Shown here one piece after another: positions 45,117-55,232 of a DNA stretch of 64,000 nt. Source of the DNA: Colletes latitarsis. Lineage: Eukaryota > Arthropoda > Insecta > Hymenoptera > Colletidae. The stretch is from NCBI RefSeq assembly GCF_051014445.1, contig NC_135141.1, positions 6,944,001-7,008,000 on the forward strand, read 5' to 3'. Under the pieces are notes generated by a model. That model searched no databases. It was not told the DNA's origin and was given only the letters and a program-made list of their open reading frames with translations. Made by a program: the position numbers and the translations under genes. The stretch's first letter is position 1. Every line of letters starts with the position of its first letter.

Positions 45117-45249
45117 GCTTGTCCATTACAAGCTTATACGGGCGCCCCCACGGATCTCTGTTCAGCTCCCCGAGGAGGTCCTTCGATGCCTGTGCCTTGG
45201 CATCTCGGATGACGCACTGGAGGTTCCGCTGCTCCATGGCGAACTCCTC

Positions 45250-46290
45250 TTATATGCGCGCCATCTGCTCCGCGGTCGGGCGTCGACGACGTGACCGTCG
45301 GGCGCGGGTGTGTCTACGGCGGGCGCGCGCACAACGAGCGTTGCACTGCTCGATTTGCGGCGACCACAAATACGCCGCACCCTGTCTTCTGGGAGCCCTG
45401 GCCCGGGGCATGGAGGCATCGCACACCTCGTTGAACGTGCCCCGGAACCACTCGGCCTCTCGCTCGACGTCGTCGACGGATCCATCCTCTGGCTGGGACC
45501 AGGCTGCTACTGTTGCGGCTGCCTCTGCCATCTCCCAACTCACCCTTTTGAGGGACCATCGCCGTTGGGCCACGGCATCCGCCGCACGCCTCTGGCCCAG
45601 GGGCTCCCTTCGTGCCGGGGTGGCCCTCACCGACATGGTGATGTAGAGTTGGTCACTAAGTGTGGCCACCTTTACGGCCACTCGCCACCCCGACACGAGT
45701 CGCAGGGCCGCAGGGGTTGCCCACGTTAAGTCGATGATGGACGTTCCTTGCGGCCCTACGAACGCGGCTTCGGAGCCCCGATTTACCAACCGGAGGTCGT
45801 GGTTGGCCACCTACCCCAATAACGCCTCGCCACGGCGGTTGGTCCTGGGACTACCCCATGCAGCAGCATGGGCATTGAAGTCCCCCAGGACCAGTATCGG
45901 ACGGGGCAGGCATCTCCTGATGCAATCGCCCACCCCGTCCAGGTACGCCGCATATGTGGCGATGTCGCAGTTGGGCGACACGTAGCAGCCCACAACCGCG
46001 ATGGTCCCCCATTGGACCGCCAGAAACCCCCTCCCCCGATGCAGGAGAGTAACGGGAGGGGAGTCTGGCGGCTACGCCCAGACTATCGCTACCAGTCCGC
46101 ACAGGCTCCCCACCCAATTGGGCTGGTCGGGAACTGTGTACGGCTCGGCCGCGATGGCCAGGCCTACCCTTTGGGCCCGCAGGGCGTGGACAAACATGTC
46201 CTGTGCCCTGCGAGCCCTCGCCAAATTGGCCTGGAGGAGGGTGAGCTCTAGGCTTTCACAACCTCCTGCAGGCCATTACCCTCAGACGGG
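45250..46290 (-). pseudogene. ORF2 endonuclease fragment of LINE family B
   Basis: From the right: QANLARARRAQDMF, AEPYTVPDQPNWVG, VGCYVSPNCDIATYAAYLDG, ILVLGDFNAHAAAWGSP (catalytic DFN present), IIDLTWATPAALRLVSGW and LSDQLYI (the usual SDHRYI box has His to Gln). Stops lie at about 46075 and 45810, and another ends the frame at 45250. The segment continues out of frame to 45117. RT is absent. Confidence 0.75.
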
Positions 46291-46347
46291 GAGGTGACCT
46301 CCCCCTTAGACTCCGACGCCGGGAGGAGCCCATCCCCCCCGGCAGCT

Positions 46348-47987
46348 TCATCCACCTCCATTGCTAGGGAGGTCACTACAATCTCCCCTTGCTCGACTGC
46401 TGGGGGCATGGCCACTAGCCCCACCCCCCTCCTTAACTGCGGTACTGGAAGGCACCTTGACGCCGTTTCCCACCTTAACGCCGGGGTGTTTCTGCCCCGT
46501 GGCCCCTCCTACGCGGTTTCGCCTGGGTGGGAGTGCACACCCCGGCCCGCCCAGTCGGTGCCTCGTGGGTCTCCCCGGTATATCCATGCACAGTGGGCAT
46601 ACCGGAGACGCCGCTCCACACTGTTTAGCACGGTGGTCGGAGGAGCCGCATTTGTAGCAGCGGCCACTCCGATCCACCGTCGCGGTGCACCGCTGCCTGA
46701 CGTGACCTGTCTCAAGGCAGCGGTAACACTGCAGGGGACGCGGCGCAAAGACCTCCACCTTGGCGGAGGTCCATCCAACCTTAACCCTGCCGACTGCAGC
46801 AATTTTGACGGCGGCCGTGATGGGGCATCTAACCCAGATAGTGCCCAGAGATGTGGGGGTCCGGCGTACCTCGCCTACCTGCACCGCGTCCTCTGGGCAC
46901 CCTCCCAAGGCCGCTATGGCTCCGCGGACCTCCGCTGGGGTGGCGGCATCATCTAGGCCGCTCACCCGCATCTCGGTCCGCTTCATCGGACGGGCCACCC
47001 TGACCGACATGCAGACCAGGGCCTCCCTCATCTTTCCGGCCAAGGCATCCGCCTTGGTCTCCCCATCGGGTCCGGGGATTTCCAGAAGTAGACCCCCGGT
47101 AATAGCCCGCTTTGTCCTCACCTCGGCAATGCCGAGGTCAGCGAGCTTTATATTTGCTCGGGCCCTCGACATTGCTTTGGCGAAGGCCGCGGCTGAGCCC
47201 TCAATAGCCTCCAAAGACACAGCCGCCGTTTTCGGCGGGCGGCTGGGCCTCGGGGTCATCTTTGCGGTCCCCTTCCCCGGCTGGAGGCTGCTCCTGCTCG
47301 GTGGCTTCGTTGGGGGAATGACCTGGGCGGAACTTGCGTGGGCCTGGACGGACTTCTGGACTGCCCGGCCCCGCTTCACGGAGTCCACCCATGTACACGC
47401 GGATACCCTGGCAACCGTTGCCAGATTCAGGCGGTGCGAGGAGGAGGAGGAGGAAAGGGAGGATTGTTTCTGGGGTTGAGGTTGGGTGGTTTGTGATGGC
47501 AGTGGCGACTTCTCGCTGTTTGCAGGACCAGCCACCGCCCTTAGCTCCGGCACACTTTTGGGTCTTACGGAAGAGGAGACAGCAAGGAGGGCAGCGATCC
47601 TTACCTTCTGCCTGCGCCTTGTCTCCTTCCTCTTCCTTGTCCGACGACTTGCCACAGTTTCCCCATTCGATTGTTGGGGAGACCGCTGCGCCTTCCGCTC
47701 TTGCAGCTCCGGTGCCTTTAAATGTGGCCTTTGTCGAGGCGCAGGCGCCGCAGGGAGGTACGAGCTGGGCGCTTGAGGGAAGACAATAACTCCTCCCTCA
47801 ACGCCCGAAACCGCACCTCCATTGCGGTCTCTACTCCCTTTATAAGGGTCTCAATGTCTACGGCATACCTACCAGTCTTCTCCTCCTCACCGGCAATTCC
47901 ATCCCTGACTCTATGGGGGTCTGGGATCGGTTGAGGAATCGAATTTGGGATAGGCTCTCTAGTGGATGTTGTGCCCGAACGAACAGC
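46348..47987 (-). pseudogene. ORF1 (Gag-like, zinc knuckles) of LINE family B, 3' part
   Basis: A 435-codon open frame (47655-46348) has the conserved central domain (KRAITGGLLLEIPGPDGE, RPMKRTEMRVSGLDD) and knuckles CYRCLETGHVRQRC and CYKCGSSDHRAKQC plus CPLCMDIPGRP. It is preceded by 47987-47718 in another frame (coiled coil ETAMEVRFRALREELLSSLKR), so at least one frameshift lies near 47700. The 5' part of ORF1 lies beyond the family A insertion at 53961-54602. Confidence 0.75.
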
Positions 47988-48538
47988 CACCGGCGACACT
48001 TTTTTTTTTTTTTTTTTTTTTTGTCGTGGGGAAAATATTCGAAAGACCCCCTCCCACCTCCTTGGGGAGAGGTGGGAGGGGTGTGTGGGATTCCCCGCGC
48101 CCGTACAACGACAGGCGCGGGACCTACCCACTAAAAACCCCACGGTGACCCTTCGGCACGCTTTGGGAGGATACCGGGAATCGCTCGAAGCATTCTTCCG
48201 GTATCCTCCCCGTGCCCGCGCTTTCGCGCCCATCCCCCGGGGGGACAATCGCTCCCCCCAGTAGACACACTGCCTCATAGCGGCGGGAGGGGGCCACTCC
48301 ATCCCGCCGCTATCCGTCCCGGGGCCGCGTTTAGTGGCGGCTGCGAGCCCCAACTCGCAACCGCCCGCGACCCCGTTTCCACCCCTCGGCGGCCGGGCGT
48401 TCATGGCCGCACCAGACCGCCGAGGGTGCCTCCCCTTGCGTCGGACCGGTAGGGGGAGGCACTCCTACCCCCAACCGGTCCGACCCGGCGCCGCCTGGCG
48501 GGAGGAGGGTCCCCTCAGGACCCCCCTCCCAGCCTAGG

Positions 48539-51500
48539 TCATCCGCCACGCCGAGGCGGCCGCCCGCGACGCCTCGCGACCGGGCGACGATCTCGGGCCA
48601 CCGCACGAGCGCGAGCTTCAGCGCGCCGCTGAAGCTCGCGCTCCCTCCCCGCGGCCTCCTTCTGCAACATTACGTTCTCGCAGAAGGAGGCCACGGCCCT
48701 CCACTTCTCCTCGCTGCCGAGCATGGCGCGCACCACGCCCGGCAGCGAGACATCCCGCCCGACGACGCCGACCAGGACACGGCGCTCCCCCTCCCACGCC
48801 GGGCATACCTCCAGGGTATGATCCGCCGTGTCCTGCTCAGCGTCGCAGTGGCAGCAACGCGCCGTCGGCTCCTTCCCTATCCGGCACAGGTATCTTCCGA
48901 AGCTGCCATGCCCGGAAAATACCTGTGCCATCCGGTAGGTGAGGCTGCCATGGCCTCTGTCCAGCCACTCCTTCAGGAGTGGCCGAACCGCCCCGACAGT
49001 CCGGTGCCCCGCGGTTGGCAGAGCCAGCCGCTCCTGCCACGCGAGCAACACGGACTGCCGGGCCTGGCGCTTCAAATCGCCCCAAGCAGGTTCCTGCCCG
49101 CCCGGGACCGCCCCCACCCCCGCGCGACGGTCGACGCGGTGCCGGTACATCACCGCGTGCGACCGCGCGAGCAGGTCCATGGGCGGCATCCCCGCTAGAA
49201 CCGTCGCCGCCTCATGTGACATGGTCCGATACCCGCGGACGACCCTGAGCGCCATGCGCCTCTGCACCCGACGCAGCATAGTCATGCTGCGCCGGGAGGC
49301 AGCCAGGTCGTCCGCCCAGACGGGGGCCCCGAATAGGGCCACCGACTGGACCATTGCCACATAGAGGCGACGAACTCGGCCCGCCGGGCCCCCCAGGTTG
49401 GGCAGGATCCGGCCCAGAGCCGCAACCATCCTTTCCAACCGGGGGACCAGGCAGCGGAAATTCTCCTCGAAACGCCAGTGGCTATCGAGGATCAGCCCCA
49501 GATACCTGATCTGGGGCTTCACCTCGATGTCAGCCCCACCCACCCGGATCAGAGGGGGTGGCGGATCCTGCCGAGGTGAATGAAACGCAATCACCTCGGT
49601 CTTATGGACCGCCACCGTCATCCCCATCCCCCTGATCCGGTCGACGACGCGTTGCGACCCCTCCTCCGCGCGACGCATGGCCCTCCCCCAGTGCGCCCCG
49701 ACGGCCAGCACCAGTGTGTCATCCGCATAACACACCGTGCTGACGCCGTCGGGGAGGCCGGCCCGCAACACCGAGTCGTACGCGATGTTCCACAGGAGTG
49801 GCCCGAGGACCGACCCCTGCGGAACACCGCAGTACACCTCCCTCCGCATATCACCATCCCGGCCCGGATACTCGATCCACCTGCCGCGGAGATAATCCCC
49901 GACGACCGCCCTGAGACAAGGGGGGACTCGATGATATTCGAGTCCCCTCCTTATCTCTCCCCAGGGGAGGGTGTTAAAGGCATTGGCAATATCCAAGGAT
50001 ATTGCCAATGCCACCCCTCCCCGGGAGACGGCCGCCTCCGAGAGGGCCCTCACACGACCTATCGCGTCGATAGTCGATCGGCCTCCCCGGAAACCGAACT
50101 GGCAGTCGGCCAGACCGGGATCACCCCGCGACAGGTGCTCGACGAGGCGGGCAGCAATCACACGCTCGAAGAGCTTGCCCACCTCGTCGAGGAGACAAAT
50201 GGGCCGGTATGCGGAGGGAGACTCCGCGGGCCGACCCTCCTTCCGGAGGAGGACCATCCTCGCCACCTTCCAACTGGGGGGGAATCGCCCGTCCCTCAGG
50301 CAGCGGTCGAACAACCAGGTCGGCCCCAAGGACGCCCTGGGTCAAGACCCAAACCCGGCCGGGCACACCATCCGGACCCGGGGCCGTGTTACGAACCCCG
50401 AGCCGTCTGATGGCCGCTGCCAGCTCCTCCTGCGTGACCCCCAGCTCGGCCGTCCACTCCACTGGGACAGCCGCCGCCGCCGGAGGACGCGGTCCCCTCT
50501 CCCTAATTGGGAAGAGTGTATTGACCACGTCCTCCAGCAGCCGGGGGTCAAGACTCTCGGTGACGGGGGGCGCCCACGGGCGGAGCTTATTCAGCACCAC
50601 CTTATATGGGCGCCCCCATGGATCGTCATCAAGGGTCTGGAGGAGCTCCTTCCATGCCCGGGTCTTGGCCCGTTTGATGGCGACCTGCAGAGCAACCCGC
50701 GCCACGCGGTATGCTCCATACAGGTCATCAGCTGCCCTCGCTCGCGCCACGCCATCGCCTGTACGTTGACGACGGCGCGCGCGGGTGTACTGGCGTCGGG
50801 CGCGGACAGTCGCGACTCGCAACTCCGCGATCGCGTCCGACCACCAGTACACCGCCCGGCGAGGAGAAGCCCGCCCGACCCGAGGCATCGCCGCGTCGCA
50901 AATACCCGCGACCAATGCTCCGAGCCGGGCGACCTCCTCCTCTATGCTCGGCAACTCGGCCGCTCCCTGCGGCCAAGTTGCAGCGAGGGCAGCTGCCATC
51001 AGGGCGTCCTTGTCCAGGCGCCGAAGCGCCCAGCGTCGTGGTGGGGTGCCACGCAGGCGGCCGTGTCGGGATGCACTCGCGGCGGCAGAGACCTCCATCC
51101 GGATGTACCGGTGATCGGAGAGTGTCTCTGCCCCCGCGACCACGTGCCAACCCGACACCATGCGCACGGCGTTGGGGGTCGCGAATCCAACATCCACAAT
51201 GGACCCCCCATATCGCCGCACGCATGTGTGCTCCGGCCCCCGGTTCAATACCCGGAGGTCGAGCCCCGCCGCCCAATCGCCCAGGATCCCGCCGCGAACG
51301 GAGGTCCTGGGGGATCCCCAAGCCACCGACTTGGCATTAAAATCCCCCAGGACCAGCACCGGCCGGGCCGCGTAGCGCTGCACGCATGCCGCGACCTCGG
51401 CCAAGTACAGCTCGAACGCAGCGTGCCCGCTACGGGGCGAAATGTAGCACCCCACCACAGCGACTCCCCCCTAGTCCACGGCGACGAATCCCCGACCGCG

Positions 51501-51716
51501 CTCCAACAAGGAGAACGGTGGGGACCCGTCGCCCCCTCCCCATACCGTCGCCACCAAGCCGTCCGCGTCGCCCACCCAATGAGGGTGATCAGGGACGCGG
51601 TACGGCTCGGCGGCGACCGCCAGGCCAACCCCCCACTCCGCGAGGACTTGGGACATCAAGTCCTGTGCCGCGCGGCAGTGGTTGAGGTTGGCCTGGAGGA
51701 GGAGGCGGGGCGGCAT
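48539..51716 (-). pseudogene. ORF2 (endonuclease-reverse transcriptase) of LINE family A copy 5
   Basis: About 1060 codons. Endonuclease: QANLNHCRAAQDL, AEPYRVP, VGCYISPRSG, LVLGDFNAKSVAWGSP, SDHRYIRMEV. RT: NTAPGPDGVPGRVW, YRPICLLDEVGKLFERV, GFRGGRSTIDAI, LDIANAFNTLPW, GVPQGSVLGPLLWNIAYD, catalytic CYADDTLVLA. C-terminus: CCHCDAEQDTADHTLEVC finger and an Arg-rich tail. Lesions: TAG at 51471-51473 where the family has Trp, and a 5-bp deletion near 50317 that shifts frame between the RT N-terminus and core. The 596-codon frame 50329-48539 is intact. It acts by nicking target DNA and priming reverse transcription from the nick. Confidence 0.9.
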
Positions 51717-51718
51717 TA
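51714..51718 (-). promoter_or_regulatory. UAAUG stop-start overlap between ORF1 and ORF2
   Basis: On the minus strand the ORF1 stop TAA shares its last A with the ORF2 ATG (context ATTAATTAATGCC). This pentanucleotide is the translational coupling signal described for the R1-clade LINE SART1. In copy 3 the same site reads TAACG. Confidence 0.7.
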
Positions 51719-53575
51719 ATTAATGGCCGCGCCAGCCTCCTCCCGGCCGTCCGTCCCCGTAGCACCGTCCACCTCCATGGAGGACGATGCCACCGCCCTC
51801 GGCACCGGAGCCGGTGCAGCCCGCCTCTTCCTCTCCTTGCGGGAGGGGGGGGAGCACTTCTTGCTCCCCACCCTGTGATCGGCTGGCCTCCCCATGTCCG
51901 CACACAGCGCGCAGTGGGGGGCCGCCGAGCACTGGCTCGCACGGTGCTCTTTGGCACCGCAGCGGTAACACTGACCGCTGCGGTCCACCGGCGAGGTGCA
52001 CCACTGCCTCACGTGCCCCAATTCGAGGCAGCGGTGACACTGGAGCGGGCGCGGCGCGAGGATTTCCACTCGCGCCGAAACCCACCCCACCAACACCCTC
52101 CCGGATTCCGCCACCTTACGGGCGGCGGAGAGGGGGCACCGGGCCCACACCGACCCGAGGCCGGAGGGCGGGGGACTGTCCTCCACAGGACAGTCCCCCG
52201 CCCTCGCAAGGGCACGGGACACATCCTGTGCGCTGACCGAGTCGTCCAGCCCACAAACGCGCATCTCCGTGCGCTTCGTGGGCCGAGCGACCCGGACACC
52301 TCGCTCGCCCAGTTGCTCCCGGAGCCTCAGGGCGAGACGATCCGCCTTCGCGCCGCCTTCTGCACAGGGGATCTCCAGCAAGAGACCCCCGGTCACGGCA
52401 CTCTTCGCCCTCACGGAGGCGATGCCCAGCTCTTCCAGGGAGATATTCTCCCTGGCGAGCCGCATCGCCTCCGCGAGGGTCAGGTCGCCCCCCTGCGTAA
52501 CGGTCAGCGTCACCGCTGCCGTTTTTGGGGGACGACCTGGTCGTGCCTTCCCGACCTTCGCGGCCTTTACCTTGGCCGCCGGCGGCGGAGGCGGAGGCTG
52601 CGGTTGCGAGGCCTACCTCGCCGCCCGCTTCGCCTTCCGCCCCACCACCTCACTCCACGCCACCTCCCCTTGGGAGGCTGCTGTGGAGGACGCGACCACC
52701 GCGACCACGGGTACACCACCCCCCTTGGGGGTCGCGACCCGGGGCCCTGGTGCCGCAACGCTGGGCGGAGCCTTCACTCCGCCCTTCTTTGCCTTCCCCG
52801 ACTGTACCGGAACAGGTCGGGGAGGCACCGCCTTCCTGCTGACCGCTCTTCCGGCGAGGAGCTCCTCCCGGAAGGCGGCCAGCTTGCCATCAATCATGTC
52901 CCCAATCCTCCTCAGAAGATCGTCTTCTGAGGAGGACGGGGACTTCTTCACGGGCGGAGTGCGGGTGGAGGGGCCCGCGGTGCCCCGCACCACTGCCGCC
53001 GCACTCCGCTTATTTACCTCCGCCGAGGGACGCGGCGGTGGAGGAGGAGGGAGGATGGGAGGGAGGGCCGCGCTGTTCCACAGCGCCTCTGCCCTCCTCC
53101 TCCCCTGTCGCTCCTCCTCCAACAGGAGCTGCAGACGGGCGTTCCGCCCTCTAAGCTCCCGCGCCGCCTCCCTCATTTCCTCCGCCGCGGCCTTCAGGGC
53201 CTCCGCGCCACCGCTTTTCTGCCCCTTAAAGGCGCAGGCAGCGGCGACTTTCTCCACCCGCCTCAGGGACGAGGAGATCCTCTCCGATATCTCCTCGGTC
53301 ACCTCGTCCCTGAGGCAACTCAGCCTCACCGACGGGCTCATCGACCCGCCCACCTCGACGACGGCCTGCCCCGCCCTCTTCCTCTTAGAGCCTATGAGGC
53401 TCCTGGTGGAGGAGAAGGACGAGACTGACGCAGTCTCGTCGTCCTCCTCCACCTTCCACGAAGCCGGGCCAGGTGCTGGAGGCGGCGCGAGCGCCGTCAC
53501 TCCAGTCCCAACACCGCCTTCGTCCTCCCCCTCTGACTTACCCCGTCCCATCACCGTTTTAATGTTGAACTCCAT
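51716..53575 (-). pseudogene. ORF1 (Gag-like) of LINE family A copy 5
   Basis: About 619 codons from ATG 53575. Order: acidic Ser-rich N-terminus; coiled coil (LRDEVTEEISERISSSLRRV, EEMREAARELRGRNARLQLL); Pro-rich and basic linker; conserved central domain (SAVTGGLLLEIPCAEGG, RPTKRTEMRVCGLDD); and three zinc knuckles CHRCLELGHVRQWC, CYRCGAKEHRASQC (both C-x2-C-x4-H-x4-C) and CALCADMGRPADH. One nonsense codon (TAG, 52613-52615) replaces the Lys seen in copy 3; the frame is otherwise continuous. The central part is a few residues shorter than copy 3 before GLGSVWARC. The stop TAA (51718-51716) overlaps the ORF2 start. Confidence 0.88.
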
Positions 53576-53960
53576 AATATTCCCACGAGCATGTCGGAAG
53601 AAAAGGTCCGCCCGGGCAGAGCCGCCTTACCCGGGTAAGCCTATATACTCCGGGGGTTCGGCAGGTTCCCCGGAGGTGGTCGCTTGGGATTGGGCCTTCT
53701 CCCCCAACCATGCATCCCATCGCCGCGCACCATAGCTTAGGATTGGAGGGCGATTTTATAGAGTCGCCATACTCATGGCCCAGGCGGTTAAGCCAAGACC
53801 CCCGTTCCTCCTGCCGTCACGTACCATTCACAAAACCAATAGGGAATTGTGAATGGGTCGTTGTGACGACCAACAGGAGGCTTACGGTGTGTGTATGACT
53901 CGGGTACCCCGGGTTCGTTAAGCCCGTACTGCAGCTGAAAGGCTGGCAGCCCCTGAGGGG

Positions 53961-54987
53961 CACCGGCGACACTTTCGGAATGAGCGGGGTAGGCATAACC
54001 CGCCCACGTTCCTTCATCATCTCCAACTCCTGGCGAGTTCTGGCGAGTTCTTCTGCCAGCTCCTTCTCCCTCGCCGTCCGAGGGGCATGCCTGCCGCCCG
54101 AGTCTGCAGCTCGATGGCAGCCACACGAATGAACTCGGCTGCAAATCTAAGGTCACGCAAGCACGTTCCCTTCAGGTTCGCAGATCGCTCTGCGACTTCG
54201 ATGACCTTCTACGTCTCGTCGCATATTTCGACGGACAAGGTCACTGCCTCCTTCCTCGTAATCTCCTGACGGAGCGCCACCCCCAGGACGTCCTTCCTCT
54301 TCTGCTTCGCCTTCTTGCCTGTGACGCACAGCCACTCCTCCGAAGAGAAGGAATTGCCGGCAGATATGGAGTCCGGATCCACGGGATCCAACTGCCTCTT
54401 TCACCGTGCAGTTGCCACCCCCGCTGGTCCAGCATGACTGGTGCTCTGCCCCCGATCCGCCATGCACCATAATGTCATGCCCTCCTTCCACTCCTCTTGC
54501 TCCGAAGCAGCAGTTGCCGCGCTTCGCGATCCCGCGCTGCCTCCCTCCTTCACATACTTCATACCCCTCCACCCCTATACTGTAATTGAGTCCATAGTTC
54601 ATCCCACGAGAATGGTCGGAAGGGAGGTCACCCCAGGCAGAGCCGCCTTGCCTGGGGAAGCCTAATACTCCGGGGGTTCGGCAGGTGCCCCCGGAGGTGG
54701 TCGCTAGGGATTGGGCCTCCTCTCCCAACCATGCATCACATCGCCGCGCACCATAACTTAGGATTAGAGGGCAAGTTATAGAGATACCATCCTCGCGGCC
54801 CAGGCGGTTAAACCAAGGCCCCCGTTCCGCCTGCCGTCAAGCACCATTTACAAAACCAAAAATAGAGTTGTGAATGGGTCGTAGCGACGACCAACAGGAG
54901 GCTTACGGTATGATTAGCATCAGGTACCTCGGAGTCGCTACGCCCCGTACTGCGCCGGACACCTAGCCGGTCACAGCCCCTGAGGGG
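53961..54987 (-). pseudogene. 5' UTR and ORF1 start of LINE family B
   Basis: This is the continuation of family B right of the insertion. 54987-54600 aligns by eye with the family A 5' UTR (CGCAGTACGGGGCGTAGCGA, GTAAGCCTCCTGTTGGTCGT, CCCCCGGAGTAT). The ORF1 start region near 54598 is degenerate, with an early stop; a 191-codon frame (54728-54153) crosses UTR and coding and is probably not the real ORF. Confidence 0.65.
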
Positions 54988-55232
54988 TACTAGCTTACTA
55001 CCAGCTTACTAACTAACTGCTTGCTTACCAGCTTATTGCATGCTTACTATCTTACAGGTTGCTTGCTAGCTTACTGCTTGCTTACTGGCTTACTGCTCCC
55101 TTACTAGCTTGCTGCTTGCTTTCTAGCTTAATGCTTGCTTACTAGCATACTGCTTCCTTAATAGCTCCCTTCTGGCTTACTAGCTCACTGCATGATTACT
55201 AGCTTACTGCTTGCTTACTAGCTTACTACTTC
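54988..55232 (-). repeat. 19-bp satellite, block 11 (first block in - orientation)
   Basis: The unit now reads GCTTGCTTACTAGCTTACT on the + strand, the reverse complement of blocks 1-10. Confidence 0.9.

Larger units (their letters stand above)
48001..53960 (-). mobile_element. LINE family A, copy 5: best-preserved full-length copy, inserted in family B
   Basis: 5960 bp from CCCTCAGGGG (53960) to poly(T) 48001-48022. A 13-bp target duplication CACCGGCGACACT of family B ORF1 sequence lies at 47988-48000 and 53961-53973. It has a full 5' UTR (53960-53576), ORF1, ORF2 and an A1-type 3' UTR. Only three disabling lesions are seen: one stop in ORF1, and one stop plus one 5-bp deletion in ORF2. It is the reference copy for the family. 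Confidence 0.93.
45117..54987 (-). mobile_element. LINE family B, 3'-truncated, split by LINE family A copy 5
   Basis: The element occupies 45117-48000 and 53961-54987. Its 5' end (minus strand CCCCTCAGGGG at 54987) and 5' UTR are clearly related to those of family A, but its ORFs are distinct. It stops at 45117 in ORF2 just after the endonuclease (minus ...GTATAAGCTTGTAATGGACAAG), without RT, 3' UTR or poly(A). 3' truncation is unusual for a LINE and coincides with the change in satellite orientation. Confidence 0.8.

Noticed and set aside
49971..51719. 582-codon ORF on the + strand, and other long antisense ORFs (52269-53735, 35165-36484, 8920-10020, 37499-38554)
   Set aside because: Antisense to GC-rich LINE ORFs with clear RT, endonuclease or zinc-knuckle motifs on the other strand; composition keeps the reverse frame open.
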